A DNA stretch of 52,465 nucleotides from an uncultured Prevotellaceae bacterium (GCA_902774795.1 CACYKA010000010.1:1-52465), one strand, 5' to 3'. Shown: positions 38,372 through 47,642, counted from the first letter of the stretch. Notes: generated by a model from the letters alone, not told the origin. Numbers and translations: made by a program.

Positions 38372-41300
38372 TTAGTTTTTCTTTATGAATATTTTCGCAT
38401 TAAACTCGCTGAAGTCCTGTTCTGAGCCTTCGCTGGCATCTCCTATGACAAGACTGTTGGCAAGTACCTGTGCAGCAATGTGACTGCCGAAAGCATCTAC
38501 AGCCTTCTTCAGTTCGTCTCTGTCTTCTATCACGACATCTATTCTGTCAGTAATCTCAAACTGAGAATCCTTACGCATAGCCTGTATGCGCTTGATGATA
38601 AGACGTGCTACACCTTCATTCTTCAGTTCCGGAGTAATCTCAATATCCAGAGCAACGGTTATGGTACCTTCCTGAGCTATAGTCCATCCTGGGATATCCT
38701 CAGAGATGATTTCCACGTCTTCCTTTTCTATGGTGACGTTCTCGCCAGCAGCAACAAGGGCAACTGTACCATTGTTCTCCAGTTCGGCAATCTGCTCCTG
38801 TGTCATTGCCATTACGGCGTTGTTCACATCCTTCATCAGCTTTCCGAACTTCTTACCCATAGTGCGGAAGTTACACTTCACCTTCTTCACCAGCTGTATG
38901 CCGGCGCTGTCATCAATGAAGTTAAGTTCCTTGACGTTTGTCTCTGCCAGGATAACATTCTTCATGCGATCTATAGCCTTACGCATAGCAATGTCGGTAG
39001 CAGGTATGGATATGGTCTGCAAAGCCTGTATTACAGGTATCTTCACCTTCTTACGCAGGGAGAGTACCATAGAGGTAACCTGCATGGCAAGCTGCATAGC
39101 CTCTTCCAGTTCTTTGTCGATATACTCTTCTACAGCCTCTGGGAATTTTGCCAGATGCACAGACAGAGAGGTATCTTTCTTTGTAACCTCATTCAGGCTG
39201 ACAAAGAGTTCGTCTGCATAGAACGGAGCGACAGGAGCCATGATGCGTGAGAGGGTGTTCAGACAGGTATAGAGAGTCTGATATGCACTCAGCTTGTCTT
39301 CACTTGCCTCGTTACCCCAGAAGCGTTTCTTGTTCAGACGAATATACCAGTTAGACAGCTTGTCGATGACAAAGCTCTGAATCATTCTTACTGCCGGTGT
39401 AACGTCATAGTCTGCAAGATACTTATCTACCTCCTTCACGAGTGAGTTAAGTTCAGACAGCAGCCATCTGTCAAAGTCAGGACGCTTGCTGTATTCTATG
39501 TCTGCCTCCTTGTATTCGAAGCCGTCAACGTTGGCATACAGTGTAAAGAATGAATATGCCTGATACAGCTTGATAAAGAAGCTTGAAGTAACCTCCTTCA
39601 CGCCGTCAAGGTCGAAAGACAGATTATCCCAAGGAGAAGAGTTGCTTGTCATGTACCAGCGAACGGCATCTGCTCCGTAGGTGCTGATACAGTCAAACGG
39701 ATTGATTACGTTTCCAAGACGCTTACTCATCTTTATTCCGTTCTTGTCGAGCACCAGTCCGTTAGAGATGACATTCTTGAATGCTACGGAGTCGAATACC
39801 ATAGTACCAATTGCATGTAGCGTAAAGAACCATCCGCGTGTCTGGTCAACGCCCTCTGCGATGAAGTCTGCAGGGAATGCCTTGCCGTTGTCGATGAGTT
39901 CCTTGTTCTCAAACGGATAGTGTACCTGAGCGTAAGGCATAGCACCTGAGTCAAACCATACATCAATAAGGTCTGTCTCACGTGTGAGTACTGTACCCTT
40001 GTCTGATACCAGCTTGATATAATCTACGTAAGGACGATGGATGTCTATCCTGTCATAGTTTTCCTTTGACATATCACCTGGCACGAAGCCCTTGTCCTTC
40101 AGTATGTTTGATTCCATCACACCAGCCTTCACAGCCTTCTCTATCTCGTTATAGAGTTCTTCGAGTGAGCCGATGCAGATTTCCTCCTTTGTATCCTTGT
40201 TACGCCAAATAGGCAGCGGAGTACCCCAGTAGCGTGAGCGTGACAAGTTCCAGTCGTTCAGGTTCTCAAGCCACTTTCCGAAGCGTCCTGTACCTGTTGA
40301 CTGTGGATGCCAGCTGATGGTCTGGTTCAGCTCGAACATTCTGTCTTTCTTTGCCGTAGAGCGGATGAACCATGAGTCGAGCGGATAGTAGAGCACAGGC
40401 TTGTCTGTACGCCAGCAATGAGGATAGTTGTGCACGTGCTTCTCTATCTTGAATGCCGTACCCTCCTCTTTCATCTCAAGACAGAGGATGACGTTGAGGT
40501 CCATATCCTTATTGGCAGCCTTCTCGTCATATCCGTTCACGTTATATTTCGGGTCGTAGGCATTCTTTACGTAAGCTCCTGAATGCTTCCAATATGACTC
40601 GTTGACACACAGTTCCATGAATTCAGGCTGCATATCTTCTTTTACGAAATACTTACCCTGGAAGTCAACCATAGGACGTGTATCGCCTGCCTTGTCAACA
40701 ATAAACAGCGATGGTATTCCTGCATCCTTTGCTACCTTTGCGTCATCAGCACCGAAGGTAGGAGCAATATGTACGATACCAGTACCGTCTTCTGTCGTAA
40801 CATAGTCACCAGGAATAACGCGAAATGCCTTCTCGCTCTCATCTGTTATCTTGCCGCTTTCGTCCATGCTGCAAGGCTTCACCCAAGGCATCAGCTGCTG
40901 GTACTTTGTGCCAACCAAATCTGTACCCTTACCTCTCCACAGAATCTCCGGTTCCTGTCCTTCTTCCTGTGTAAAGTATGCTCCCATTCTGCTTTCTGCT
41001 ACCACATATACGGCAACCTCGTCTGTATATGGATTCTTACCCTTCAGGGCAACATAGTCAATCTTCGGACCTACGCACAGCGCGGTATTTGAAGGCAATG
41101 TCCATGGGGTTGTCGTCCATGCAAGAATATATACTGGGAGTTCAGAGTTTAAAGTTGAAAGTGTAGAGTTGAGAGAAGACTTCTCCACACGGAACTGGGC
41201 TGTTACGGTAGTATCCTTTACGTCCCTGTAGCAACCAGGCTGATTAAGTTCGTGAGAAGACAGTCCCGTACCAGCTGCCGGCGAATATGGCTGTATGGTA

Positions 41301-41830
41301 TATCCCTTATAGAGAAGTCCCTTGTTGTACAGCTGCTTCAGCAGATACCACAGGCTTTCAATATACTTGATGTCGTATGTGATGTACGGATTCTCCAAAT
41401 CAACCCAGTAGCCCATCTTGTTGGTAAGCTGAGTCCATTCGTCCGTGTACATCATGACATTCTTTCTGCATGCGTCGTTGTATTCGTCAACGCTGATTTT
41501 CTTGCCGATGTCTTCCTTCGTGATTCCGAGGCTCTTCTCCACGCTCAGCTCTACTGGCAGACCGTGAGTGTCCCAACCTGCCTTACGCTTCACCTGATAG
41601 CCCTTCATGGTCTTGTATCTCAGGAACACATCCTTGATAGTACGACCCATGACATGGTGAATGCCCGGATGTCCGTTAGCAGACGGAGGACCCTCAAAGA
41701 AGATGAATGGCTTACAACCTTCTCTTTCATCTATGCTCTTATGAAAGATGTCATTCTTCTCCCACTCTGCAAGTACCCTCGCGTTCGTCTCCGCAAGATT
41801 TAACGTCTTATATTCCTTAAATTTTGTCAT
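38372..41830 (-). CDS. ileS: Isoleucyl-tRNA synthetase (long type)
   Basis: An 1152-residue class I synthetase that charges tRNA-Ile. The HIGH-type motif is HPGIHH (54-59) in GPPSANGHPGIHHVMGRT, and KMSKR occurs near residue 700 (NGIKMSKRLGN). The GWDTHGLPVE and the editing-domain region (TTPWTLPSNTALCVG) are present. The length and HPGIHH form resemble the eukaryote-like IleS2 type, some of which resist mupirocin; this is an inference from the family. An in-frame heptamer array encodes SSLNSTLSTLNSEL (about residues 218-231) inside the editing domain. A 98-bp array precedes the gene. Confidence 0.96.
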   Translation of the reverse strand: MTKFKEYKTLNLAETNARVLAEWEKNDIFHKSIDEREGCKPFIFFEGPPSANGHPGIHHVMGRTIKDVFLRYKTMKGYQVKRKAGWDTHGLPVELSVEKSLGITKEDIGKKISVDEYNDACRKNVMMYTDEWTQLTNKMGYWVDLENPYITYDIKYIESLWYLLKQLYNKGLLYKGYTIQPYSPAAGTGLSSHELNQPGCYRDVKDTTVTAQFRVEKSSLNSTLSTLNSELPVYILAWTTTPWTLPSNTALCVGPKIDYVALKGKNPYTDEVAVYVVAESRMGAYFTQEEGQEPEILWRGKGTDLVGTKYQQLMPWVKPCSMDESGKITDESEKAFRVIPGDYVTTEDGTGIVHIAPTFGADDAKVAKDAGIPSLFIVDKAGDTRPMVDFQGKYFVKEDMQPEFMELCVNESYWKHSGAYVKNAYDPKYNVNGYDEKAANKDMDLNVILCLEMKEEGTAFKIEKHVHNYPHCWRTDKPVLYYPLDSWFIRSTAKKDRMFELNQTISWHPQSTGTGRFGKWLENLNDWNLSRSRYWGTPLPIWRNKDTKEEICIGSLEELYNEIEKAVKAGVMESNILKDKGFVPGDMSKENYDRIDIHRPYVDYIKLVSDKGTVLTRETDLIDVWFDSGAMPYAQVHYPFENKELIDNGKAFPADFIAEGVDQTRGWFFTLHAIGTMVFDSVAFKNVISNGLVLDKNGIKMSKRLGNVINPFDCISTYGADAVRWYMTSNSSPWDNLSFDLDGVKEVTSSFFIKLYQAYSFFTLYANVDGFEYKEADIEYSKRPDFDRWLLSELNSLVKEVDKYLADYDVTPAVRMIQSFVIDKLSNWYIRLNKKRFWGNEASEDKLSAYQTLYTCLNTLSRIMAPVAPFYADELFVSLNEVTKKDTSLSVHLAKFPEAVEEYIDKELEEAMQLAMQVTSMVLSLRKKVKIPVIQALQTISIPATDIAMRKAIDRMKNVILAETNVKELNFIDDSAGIQLVKKVKCNFRTMGKKFGKLMKDVNNAVMAMTQEQIAELENNGTVALVAAGENVTIEKEDVEIISEDIPGWTIAQEGTITVALDIEITPELKNEGVARLIIKRIQAMRKDSQFEITDRIDVVIEDRDELKKAVDAFGSHIAAQVLANSLVIGDASEGSEQDFSEFNAKIFIKKN
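41136..41177. repeat. Heptamer array inside ileS, 6 units
   Basis: On the plus strand GGGAGTT, CAGAGTT, TAAAGTT, GAAAGTG, TAGAGTT, GAGAGAA; on the coding strand AACTNTN-type units. It encodes SLNSTLSTLNSEL in the editing domain, an insert not needed by the fold. Confidence 0.8.
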
Positions 41831-41861
41831 GTATATTTTTTTATCTTAAAACTTTTATCTA

Positions 41862-41959
41862 TAACCAATAACCGCTAACCTCTAACCGCTAACCCTTAAC
41901 CTCTAACCGCTAACCCTTAACCCTTAACCTTTAACCTTTAACCTTTAACCGCTAACCGT
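41862..41959. repeat. 98-bp array of 14 perfect-register heptamers (TAACCNN)
   Basis: Fourteen 7-bp units, each TAACC plus two variable bases (AA, GC, TC, GC, CT, TC, GC, CT, CT, TT, TT, TT, GC, GT). It fills most of the space between the permease stop (41966) and the ileS start (41830). Confidence 0.95.
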
Positions 41960-41965
41960 CCCCCC

Positions 41966-43195
41966 CTACTCCATTCTCATCGTCTTTGCCGGCCTTACGG
42001 TTCCTATGAAGAAACTTGGTATCACCAGTACGGCAATTGTTATTATCAGCGTCACTATGTTGAGGAGCAATATGATTATCCAGTTCATTTCAACCGGAGC
42101 CTCACTCACGTAGTATGCCGTTGGATCCAGTTTCACTATACCGAATTTTTCCTGCAACAGGCATATACCTATTCCTATGATGTTGCCCCATACCATACCT
42201 TTTACCACGATGCCCAGCGCAAGCCATCTGAAGGTCTTTCTTATCGTGCTGTTTCTCGCTCCGAGGGCTTTCAGCAGACCTATCGTCGAGGTGCGCTCCA
42301 GAATGATGATGAGCAGTCCGCTGACTATTGTGAATCCTGCCACGCAAACCATCAGTATGAGTATTATCCACACGTTGAGGTCCAGCAGGTCGAGCCATGC
42401 GAATGTCTGTGGACTCATGTCATATACCGTGCATGATGCCAGATTGTGCATCTGCGAGTCCTGGATGTTGTCAAACTTCTTTGCCACTCTCTCGGCCACC
42501 ACGTTCAGACTGTCAAAGTCAACCACCTGCAGTTCGCAGCCAGTCACCTGGGTATTCTCCTCGTCTATCTTCCAGCCGTTCAGTCTGCTGATGGTATAGA
42601 GGTCGGTGAAACACATTATGTCGTCATAGCGTGCGAAGTTGGTCTGATATATTCCTGTTATGTTGAAAGGGCGCGCCCTTACCTCATCGTCGCTCAGGAA
42701 ATACACGAAAACCTTTTTTCCGACCTTCAGCCGCAGCTTGTCTGCCATATTCTTTGATATGAGCAGCTGCTGGGTGCTCTTGTACATGCTCAGGCGGGGC
42801 ATCTTTCCCTCTATCAGGTTTGAGGCCAGGAATGTGGTATCGTAGTCCTCTCCTACCCCCTTGAACATCACACCGAGGAAATCATCGTTTGTCTTCAGTA
42901 CACCTTGTTTCTGCGAGTACCGCTGTACCCGTTCTACTCCCTCTGTCTTCTTTATATCCTTTATCAGCTTATTGTCGGCGTTTATCGGGTTCGACTGGTC
43001 AAGTGTGTGGAGCGTCATGTAGTTGGTCACTACGATGTCCGAACTGAATCCTATCACCTTGTCGCGGATGGTGTGTTTGAAACCCGTCACCACGCAGACA
43101 CTGATTATCATCACCGCAATACCCAGGGCCACACCCAGCATGGCTATCGGCGCCTTGGGCCTGAAATGTCTCGCTATGTAAAATGAAACATTCAA
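41966..43195 (-). CDS. LolC/E- or FtsX-like ABC transporter permease
   Basis: A 409-residue MacB/FtsX-type permease with four membrane segments: one near residue 20 (MLGVALGIAVMIISVCVVTG) and three after about 270 (LILMVCVAGFTIVSGLLII, and two more near 330 and 370). The large periplasmic domain lies between them. The start MNVSFYIARHFRPK and the layout match LolC/LolE, which release lipoproteins from the inner membrane. Family members of this type also act in other export systems, so the name is not firm. LolA is 12 kb downstream. Neighbours are heptamer arrays on both sides. Confidence 0.85.
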   Translation of the reverse strand: MNVSFYIARHFRPKAPIAMLGVALGIAVMIISVCVVTGFKHTIRDKVIGFSSDIVVTNYMTLHTLDQSNPINADNKLIKDIKKTEGVERVQRYSQKQGVLKTNDDFLGVMFKGVGEDYDTTFLASNLIEGKMPRLSMYKSTQQLLISKNMADKLRLKVGKKVFVYFLSDDEVRARPFNITGIYQTNFARYDDIMCFTDLYTISRLNGWKIDEENTQVTGCELQVVDFDSLNVVAERVAKKFDNIQDSQMHNLASCTVYDMSPQTFAWLDLLDLNVWIILILMVCVAGFTIVSGLLIIILERTSTIGLLKALGARNSTIRKTFRWLALGIVVKGMVWGNIIGIGICLLQEKFGIVKLDPTAYYVSEAPVEMNWIIILLLNIVTLIITIAVLVIPSFFIGTVRPAKTMRME

Positions 43196-43202
43196 TCGTC
43201 TT

Positions 43203-43244
43203 TAACCTTTAACCGTTAACTGTTAACCTTTAACCGTCAACTCT
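43203..43244. repeat. Heptamer array (TAACCNT), 6 units, overlapping a gene end
   Basis: TAACCTT, TAACCGT, TAACTGT, TAACCTT, TAACCGT, CAACTCT. It covers the stop and last codons of the aminotransferase gene (43230-43244) and ends eight bases before the permease start (43195, minus-strand order). Confidence 0.85.
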
Positions 43245-44432
43245 CCCCGGGTATGCCTCCAACGCCTTGCGAAGTACCACCAAAGCCCTTTCCAGGTCTT
43301 CTTTCTTCAGCACGTATGCTATACGCACCTGATTCTGGCCTGCACCTGGTGTGGTGTAGAATCCGGCTCCCGGAGCCATCATCACCGTCTCGCCCTCATA
43401 TTCGAATTCCTCCAGACACCAACGGCAGAATTTCTCTGAGTCATCTACCGGCAGCTGTGCCATAGTGTAGAATGCTCCCATCGGTATCGGAGAATATACG
43501 CCCGGTATGCGGTTGAGGCCGTCGATGAGCACCTTTCTGCGCTCTACGTATTCATCATATACGTCGCGGTAGTATTCTTCCGGCGCATCCAGAGAAGCCT
43601 CTGCCACTATCTGTCCTATCAGCGGCGGACTGAGACGTGCCTGACAGAATTTCATCACCGCCTGGCGTATCTCCTTATTCTTCGTAATCAGACAGCCTAT
43701 GCGGATGCCGCACTCGCTGTAGCGCTTCGAAACAGAATCGATGAGCACCGTATTGCGCTCTATGCCGTCAAGATGGAATACTGAGATATAAGGGCTGCCC
43801 GTATAGATATACTCACGATATACCTCGTCCGAGAACAGATACAGGTCGTATTTCTTCACCAGGTCACGAATCTGGTTCATCTCCCTTCTGGTATAGAGAT
43901 ATCCTGTCGGATTGTTGGGGTTGCATATCATGATGGCCCTTGTGCGGGAGTTGATAAGCTCCTCAAACTTCTCCACCTTCGGAAGTGAGAATCCTTCGTC
44001 TATCGTTGTGGCAATGGTACGAATCTTTGCACCTGCGCTGATGGCAAATGCAATGTAGTTGGCGTATGCTGGTTCCGGAACTATTATCTCATCACCGGGA
44101 TTCAGGCAGGCCATGAAGGCAAACAGTATAGCCTCCGAGCCACCGCTTGTAATAATGATATCATCGGCATCGACCTTGATATTGTACTTATCGTAGTATC
44201 CCACAAGTTTTTCCCTGAAGGACAGGTATCCCTGCGACGGGCTGTACTCCAGAATGTCTCTGTCTATCGACTTCAGGGCGTCAAGACCCACCTGTGGTGT
44301 GGGAAGGTCTGGCTGACCGATGTTCAGGTGATATACCTTCGTGCCGCGCTTCTTTGCTGCGACTGCAAAGGGTACAAGCTTACGTATTGGGGACTCCGGC
44401 ATTTCAACGCCGCGTTTTGAGATAATTGGCAT
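43230..44432 (-). CDS. Class I/II PLP-dependent aminotransferase
   Basis: A 400-residue enzyme that exchanges amino and keto groups using PLP. Visible features: NIGQPDLPTPQV (about 37-48), CNPNNPTGYLYTRRE (about 170-184), DEVYREYIYTG, and the PLP-lysine in SVSKRYSECGIRIG (K about 235); MAPGAGFYTTPGAGQNQVRIA near residue 350 has the carboxylate-binding Arg. It resembles the aspartate/aromatic aminotransferase group; the exact substrate is not clear. The last three codons and the stop are encoded by a heptamer array. A structured leader with its own promoter precedes it. Confidence 0.92.
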   Translation of the reverse strand: MPIISKRGVEMPESPIRKLVPFAVAAKKRGTKVYHLNIGQPDLPTPQVGLDALKSIDRDILEYSPSQGYLSFREKLVGYYDKYNIKVDADDIIITSGGSEAILFAFMACLNPGDEIIVPEPAYANYIAFAISAGAKIRTIATTIDEGFSLPKVEKFEELINSRTRAIMICNPNNPTGYLYTRREMNQIRDLVKKYDLYLFSDEVYREYIYTGSPYISVFHLDGIERNTVLIDSVSKRYSECGIRIGCLITKNKEIRQAVMKFCQARLSPPLIGQIVAEASLDAPEEYYRDVYDEYVERRKVLIDGLNRIPGVYSPIPMGAFYTMAQLPVDDSEKFCRWCLEEFEYEGETVMMAPGAGFYTTPGAGQNQVRIAYVLKKEDLERALVVLRKALEAYPGRVDG

Positions 44433-44647
44433 GTAATGTGATTTTTTTAGAGAAAGGGCCGCACCAGTGATGTGATGAAAACTCCGAGTTTAGTATTTAG
44501 AGTGCTCTCCGCTTTTGTAATCCACCGGCTGTTCAGCTGGGACTTGCATCCCTGTGGCCCGCCATAGGCAAGAGAAACGGTCTCCGAGTTCCGATTATTT
44601 GATGAGTATCCCTATCGAACCGATACGACCCTATAAATTTTTGCGTG
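44433..44647 (-). ncRNA. Candidate structured leader or small RNA upstream of the aminotransferase
   Basis: About 215 bases with no reading frame lie between a strong minus-strand promoter and the aminotransferase ATG. They contain many short hairpins: TATCG-AAC-CGATA (44613-44625), GAGA/TCTC (44572-44584), GCC/GGC (44561-44569), GGGA/TCCC (44539-44552), GCTG/CAGC (44528-44537) and AAACTC/GAGTTT (44479-44491), all in plus-strand terms. No terminator T run follows on the minus strand, so the transcript probably continues into the gene. It does not match tmRNA, RNase P RNA, SRP RNA or any riboswitch class whose signature I know. A metabolite- or protein-sensing leader is possible. Confidence 0.45.
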
Positions 44648-44679
44648 CAAAGGTACAAAAAAGTTATGAATAATGCAAA
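44648..44679 (-). promoter_or_regulatory. Promoter of the aminotransferase leader
   Basis: Minus-strand TTTG (complement of 44676-44679), 20 bases, TACCTTTG (complement of 44648-44655), a perfect match. It lies about 215 bases before the aminotransferase ATG. Confidence 0.85.
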
Positions 44680-44693
44680 AAAAACTCTTGAAT

Positions 44694-44726
44694 TTTGGTT
44701 ATATTAGATTTTTTTTTGTAGTTTTG
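44694..44726 (+). promoter_or_regulatory. Promoter of the C10 protease gene
   Basis: TTTG at 44694-44697 and TAGTTTTG at 44719-44726 with 21 bases between. The chosen ATG at 44778 leaves a leader of about 45 bases. Confidence 0.75.
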
Positions 44727-44777
44727 CACTCAGAAATGAGAATATGTTTTCACTTACTCACAGAATTGCCGATTGAT

Positions 44778-46898
44778 ATGAAACAAGGAAAATGGATATT
44801 GCTGCTACTGTCATTAGTGACAACTCTTGTAACATGGGCACAACCCATTACGGAACAAGAGGCAGCAGAGCGTGCCCTACAATTTATAAGCAAAAGCATG
44901 CCCTCGTCACATGCCAAATCAATGATTCGGGACAATTCTCCCAAAGTGTTGGAAGCCGTCAAGGTGGAAGCAGAGAAGATATATGCCTTCAATGTGAATG
45001 GAGGTGGATATGTCATCGCTTCAGGCGATAGCCGCGCCTTGCCCGTGCTGGGCTATTCCGCCAGCGGCAGCATCAACTGGGCAGATATGCCAGAGAATAT
45101 GCGTGCATGGCTGAAGGGATACGACGAAGCCATTGCCACACTGGGCAGCAGCACCGACTTTGCCGACGGCAACCTGCTCACAGCTGACGGCAAGCAGACA
45201 TCCTCCACACGTCTGGCACGCACCGCTATCGAACCAATGATTACCACTCAATGGTATCAGGATGCTCCTTATTGGAACAAGATTCCTCTGTATGACGGTG
45301 ACGACCCCCAAAAGCATGGTAAAAACTGCCTTACCGGCTGCGTTGCCACGGCAATGGCACAAATCATGAAGTTTCACGAATGGCCCAAAGCAGAAACGAA
45401 AGTCATTCCTGCCTATGATCAGGAGACATACTATGATGGAAAATCGAAAATATGGCACATCGACGAACTGCCACCGATTACCTTCGACTGGGCTAATATT
45501 ATAGACAAATATACAATCCGAGATAACGTGACAGGCAAGAAAACAGTTGTCGGCACTGAGGCCCAGCAAGATGCCGTTGCCACACTGATGCGCTACTGTT
45601 CACAAGCCTGCGAAATGGTACTTGGGACAGTTTCTTCCAGCACATATAACTCAACGACTCCCCGTGCTTACTACTATATGAACTATGCCCCTTCCGTTCA
45701 GTTGGTTAATCGTGCCTTTTGGGGCATTGATGAGTGGGAAGAGCTCATCTATAGTGAACTTTCTGCCAGACGCCCCGTGCATTATAGTGGTGTTGAGAAT
45801 TCTGGCGGTCACTCATTCGTCTGTGACGGTTACGATGGCGATGGCATGTTCCACATCAATTGGGGATGGTTTGGCGAAAATGATGGCTATTATTCGCTGA
45901 GTGTGCTCAATCCTTATTATGACGCCTCTCTCGGCAGGGCAACCAGATTAGGTTTCTGCCGTGATCAGAGTGCCATCGTCGGCATACAGCCGCCATCGGA
46001 AGGTATATTGCCGCCACCTCTTGGTCGTGTCGTGCTACATGGCATCAAACCGAAATCAGATTCTGCCGTAGTATACGAGTTCATTTACCTCGGAGGAATG
46101 TCTTACCCCGCCCCCACGCAGGATTATGCGCTCGGCACCATCGATGCAGAGGGTAAATTGAAACCGCGTTTCATTGGTGACCCCAGCGACAGCATTGTTT
46201 ACAGCGGAAGCAACACAATGACGGTGGAGATAGATACTGCAGCCATCCAACCGGGCGAGTCGTTGCTGCTCTACCCGATGATGAAATTCCGCCACCATCC
46301 CGAAAGCGATTGGCAATTGTATGGTTCACAGGAATACTATGTCAACGTAGGACGCACCGAAGACGGAAAATACTACACCATCTACACCAATCCGGAAGTG
46401 CCGAAGCCGAATTTGACAGTAGTGGATCTTACATTGAACCCTTCAATAAGTAAACCCAACGAGACAATAGAACTGACACTCACCATCCACAACAACGACG
46501 ACACAGACTTTACGGACAATCTATATATCACTCCCGATTTTTATGGAGACATCGATCCTGCTGACTTTGCCACATCCAAAGTAAAGAGGTATGGCGATAG
46601 CATGGTAGCAGGTGCTTATATCCGTGCAGGACAGGATGCCGAAGTCAAGTTCTATATGCCCCTCCTGATGAATGGTGTAGTTTACCTGAAAGTAAGAACT
46701 GCAGATTACGAATACCTCAAAAGCTACGTCGTAGCGATTGAAGCCCCCACTGCCGTCACCACCATTTCGGCAGACGACTCCGACATCTCCGATGCCCCAT
46801 ACTATGACCTGCAGGGGCACCGTCTCAACACTTCTCCCGTCCGGCATGGTGTGTACATATACAAAGGAAAGAAGGTGTTCTTTCCCTTTTGGCGATAA
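44778..46898 (+). CDS. C10 family cysteine protease (streptopain/interpain-like)
   Basis: A 706-residue secreted pro-protease. ATG 44778 gives a signal peptide (MKQGKWILLLLSLVTTLVTWAQ); the ATG at 44736 is at the transcription start and gives a poorer one. The pro-domain (about 25-150) includes FNVNGGGYVIASGDSRALPVLG. The catalytic Cys is C188 in TGCVATAMAQIMKFHEWP and the His is H345 in GGHSFVCDGYDGDG, followed by FHINWGWFGENDGYYSLSV, all typical of C10 proteases such as interpain A of Prevotella intermedia and SpeB. The long C-terminal part holds beta-sandwich domains and ends YYDLQGHRLNTSPVRHGVYI, a tail common on secreted Prevotella proteins. Likely acts outside the cell on host or dietary protein. 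Confidence 0.93.
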   Translation: MKQGKWILLLLSLVTTLVTWAQPITEQEAAERALQFISKSMPSSHAKSMIRDNSPKVLEAVKVEAEKIYAFNVNGGGYVIASGDSRALPVLGYSASGSINWADMPENMRAWLKGYDEAIATLGSSTDFADGNLLTADGKQTSSTRLARTAIEPMITTQWYQDAPYWNKIPLYDGDDPQKHGKNCLTGCVATAMAQIMKFHEWPKAETKVIPAYDQETYYDGKSKIWHIDELPPITFDWANIIDKYTIRDNVTGKKTVVGTEAQQDAVATLMRYCSQACEMVLGTVSSSTYNSTTPRAYYYMNYAPSVQLVNRAFWGIDEWEELIYSELSARRPVHYSGVENSGGHSFVCDGYDGDGMFHINWGWFGENDGYYSLSVLNPYYDASLGRATRLGFCRDQSAIVGIQPPSEGILPPPLGRVVLHGIKPKSDSAVVYEFIYLGGMSYPAPTQDYALGTIDAEGKLKPRFIGDPSDSIVYSGSNTMTVEIDTAAIQPGESLLLYPMMKFRHHPESDWQLYGSQEYYVNVGRTEDGKYYTIYTNPEVPKPNLTVVDLTLNPSISKPNETIELTLTIHNNDDTDFTDNLYITPDFYGDIDPADFATSKVKRYGDSMVAGAYIRAGQDAEVKFYMPLLMNGVVYLKVRTADYEYLKSYVVAIEAPTAVTTISADDSDISDAPYYDLQGHRLNTSPVRHGVYIYKGKKVFFPFWR

Positions 46899-46917
46899 AT
46901 ATCTCATAACTTAATCT

Positions 46918-46925
46918 TATCTTTG
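46918..46925 (+). promoter_or_regulatory. Promoter -7 element of the outer-membrane barrel gene
   Basis: TATCTTTG lies 42 bases before the ATG at 46967. The -33 element is not clear because the upstream bases belong to the end of the protease gene. Confidence 0.5.
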
Positions 46926-46966
46926 CAGCCAAAATTATAATATTAAACATAAAAATAACAATAACA

Positions 46967-47638
46967 ATGAAAAAATTTATTATTGCTATCGGTTTGATGG
47001 TTTCTGTTAGTGCAAATGCACAAATTGAAGAAGGTAGTTTTTATATTACGCCAAGAGCAGGTGTCGGTATTGCTGACCTGACAGGAAAGCTTTTCGACCC
47101 AACTCAGTCTGGAACAGACTATGATGCCACCCTGCGTCCTATCACCACGTTTGTCGGAGGTATCGAGGGTGAGTATGGCATAAACGACAAATTCGGCCTC
47201 TCAGTTGGTCTCCTCTTTGCTATGCAGGGCTCTAAGACTAAGGACAACCTGTTTAAAATCAAAGAGAACTATGTCAACGTTCCGATTATGCTGGAGTATT
47301 ATCCTTTTGAGAATATCGGACTCGCTTTCAAGGCTGGTGCACAGGTTGGCTTCAGCTTCCGCAGAAGGGTTCAGATTGACGGTGTGGAATATAGTGCCGA
47401 TTATGTATGGGCACGCAACTACTGGGGACGTCCTGTATATGTGGAATCAGAGCTTTCAAAGCAGTTCAACAAGGTTGATCTGGCCATTCCTCTGGGTGTC
47501 TCTTATGAGTTCAACAATATTGTCTTTGACGTCCGTTACAACCTTGGTCTCATCAACGTCATGAAGGATGACCCGGAGAACTCTAAAAACAGACTCTGGC
47601 AGTTCACTCTGGGCTATAAATTCAATGTAACCGACTAA
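46967..47638 (+). CDS. Outer-membrane beta-barrel protein, PorT/porin-like
   Basis: A 223-residue protein with signal peptide MKKFIIAIGLMVSVSANA. The mature chain alternates strands of a small beta-barrel, such as GSFYITPRAGVGIADLTGK, YVNVPIMLEYYPFENIGLAF and IVFDVRYNLGLINVMKDD, and ends in the aromatic WQFTLGYKFNVTD. The pattern (VGGIEGEYGINDKFGLSVGL) is that of OmpA/PorT-like eight-strand barrels. The function could be structural or part of type IX secretion (PorT type); I cannot tell. Four bases separate its stop from rlmD, so the two may be cotranscribed. Confidence 0.82.
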   Translation: MKKFIIAIGLMVSVSANAQIEEGSFYITPRAGVGIADLTGKLFDPTQSGTDYDATLRPITTFVGGIEGEYGINDKFGLSVGLLFAMQGSKTKDNLFKIKENYVNVPIMLEYYPFENIGLAFKAGAQVGFSFRRRVQIDGVEYSADYVWARNYWGRPVYVESELSKQFNKVDLAIPLGVSYEFNNIVFDVRYNLGLINVMKDDPENSKNRLWQFTLGYKFNVTD

Positions 47639-47642
47639 ATCC

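Noticed and set aside
41862-41959. Heptamer arrays as CRISPR repeats or telomere-like ends
   Set aside because: Units are 7 bp without spacers, no cas genes are present, and the arrays lie inside a continuous set of genes, so neither explanation fits.
44433-44647. tmRNA, RNase P RNA, SRP RNA or a c-di-GMP or cobalamin riboswitch
   Set aside because: I looked for their signature segments on both strands; only a loose likeness (GGGATGCAAGTCCC) to riboswitch cores was found, which is not enough.
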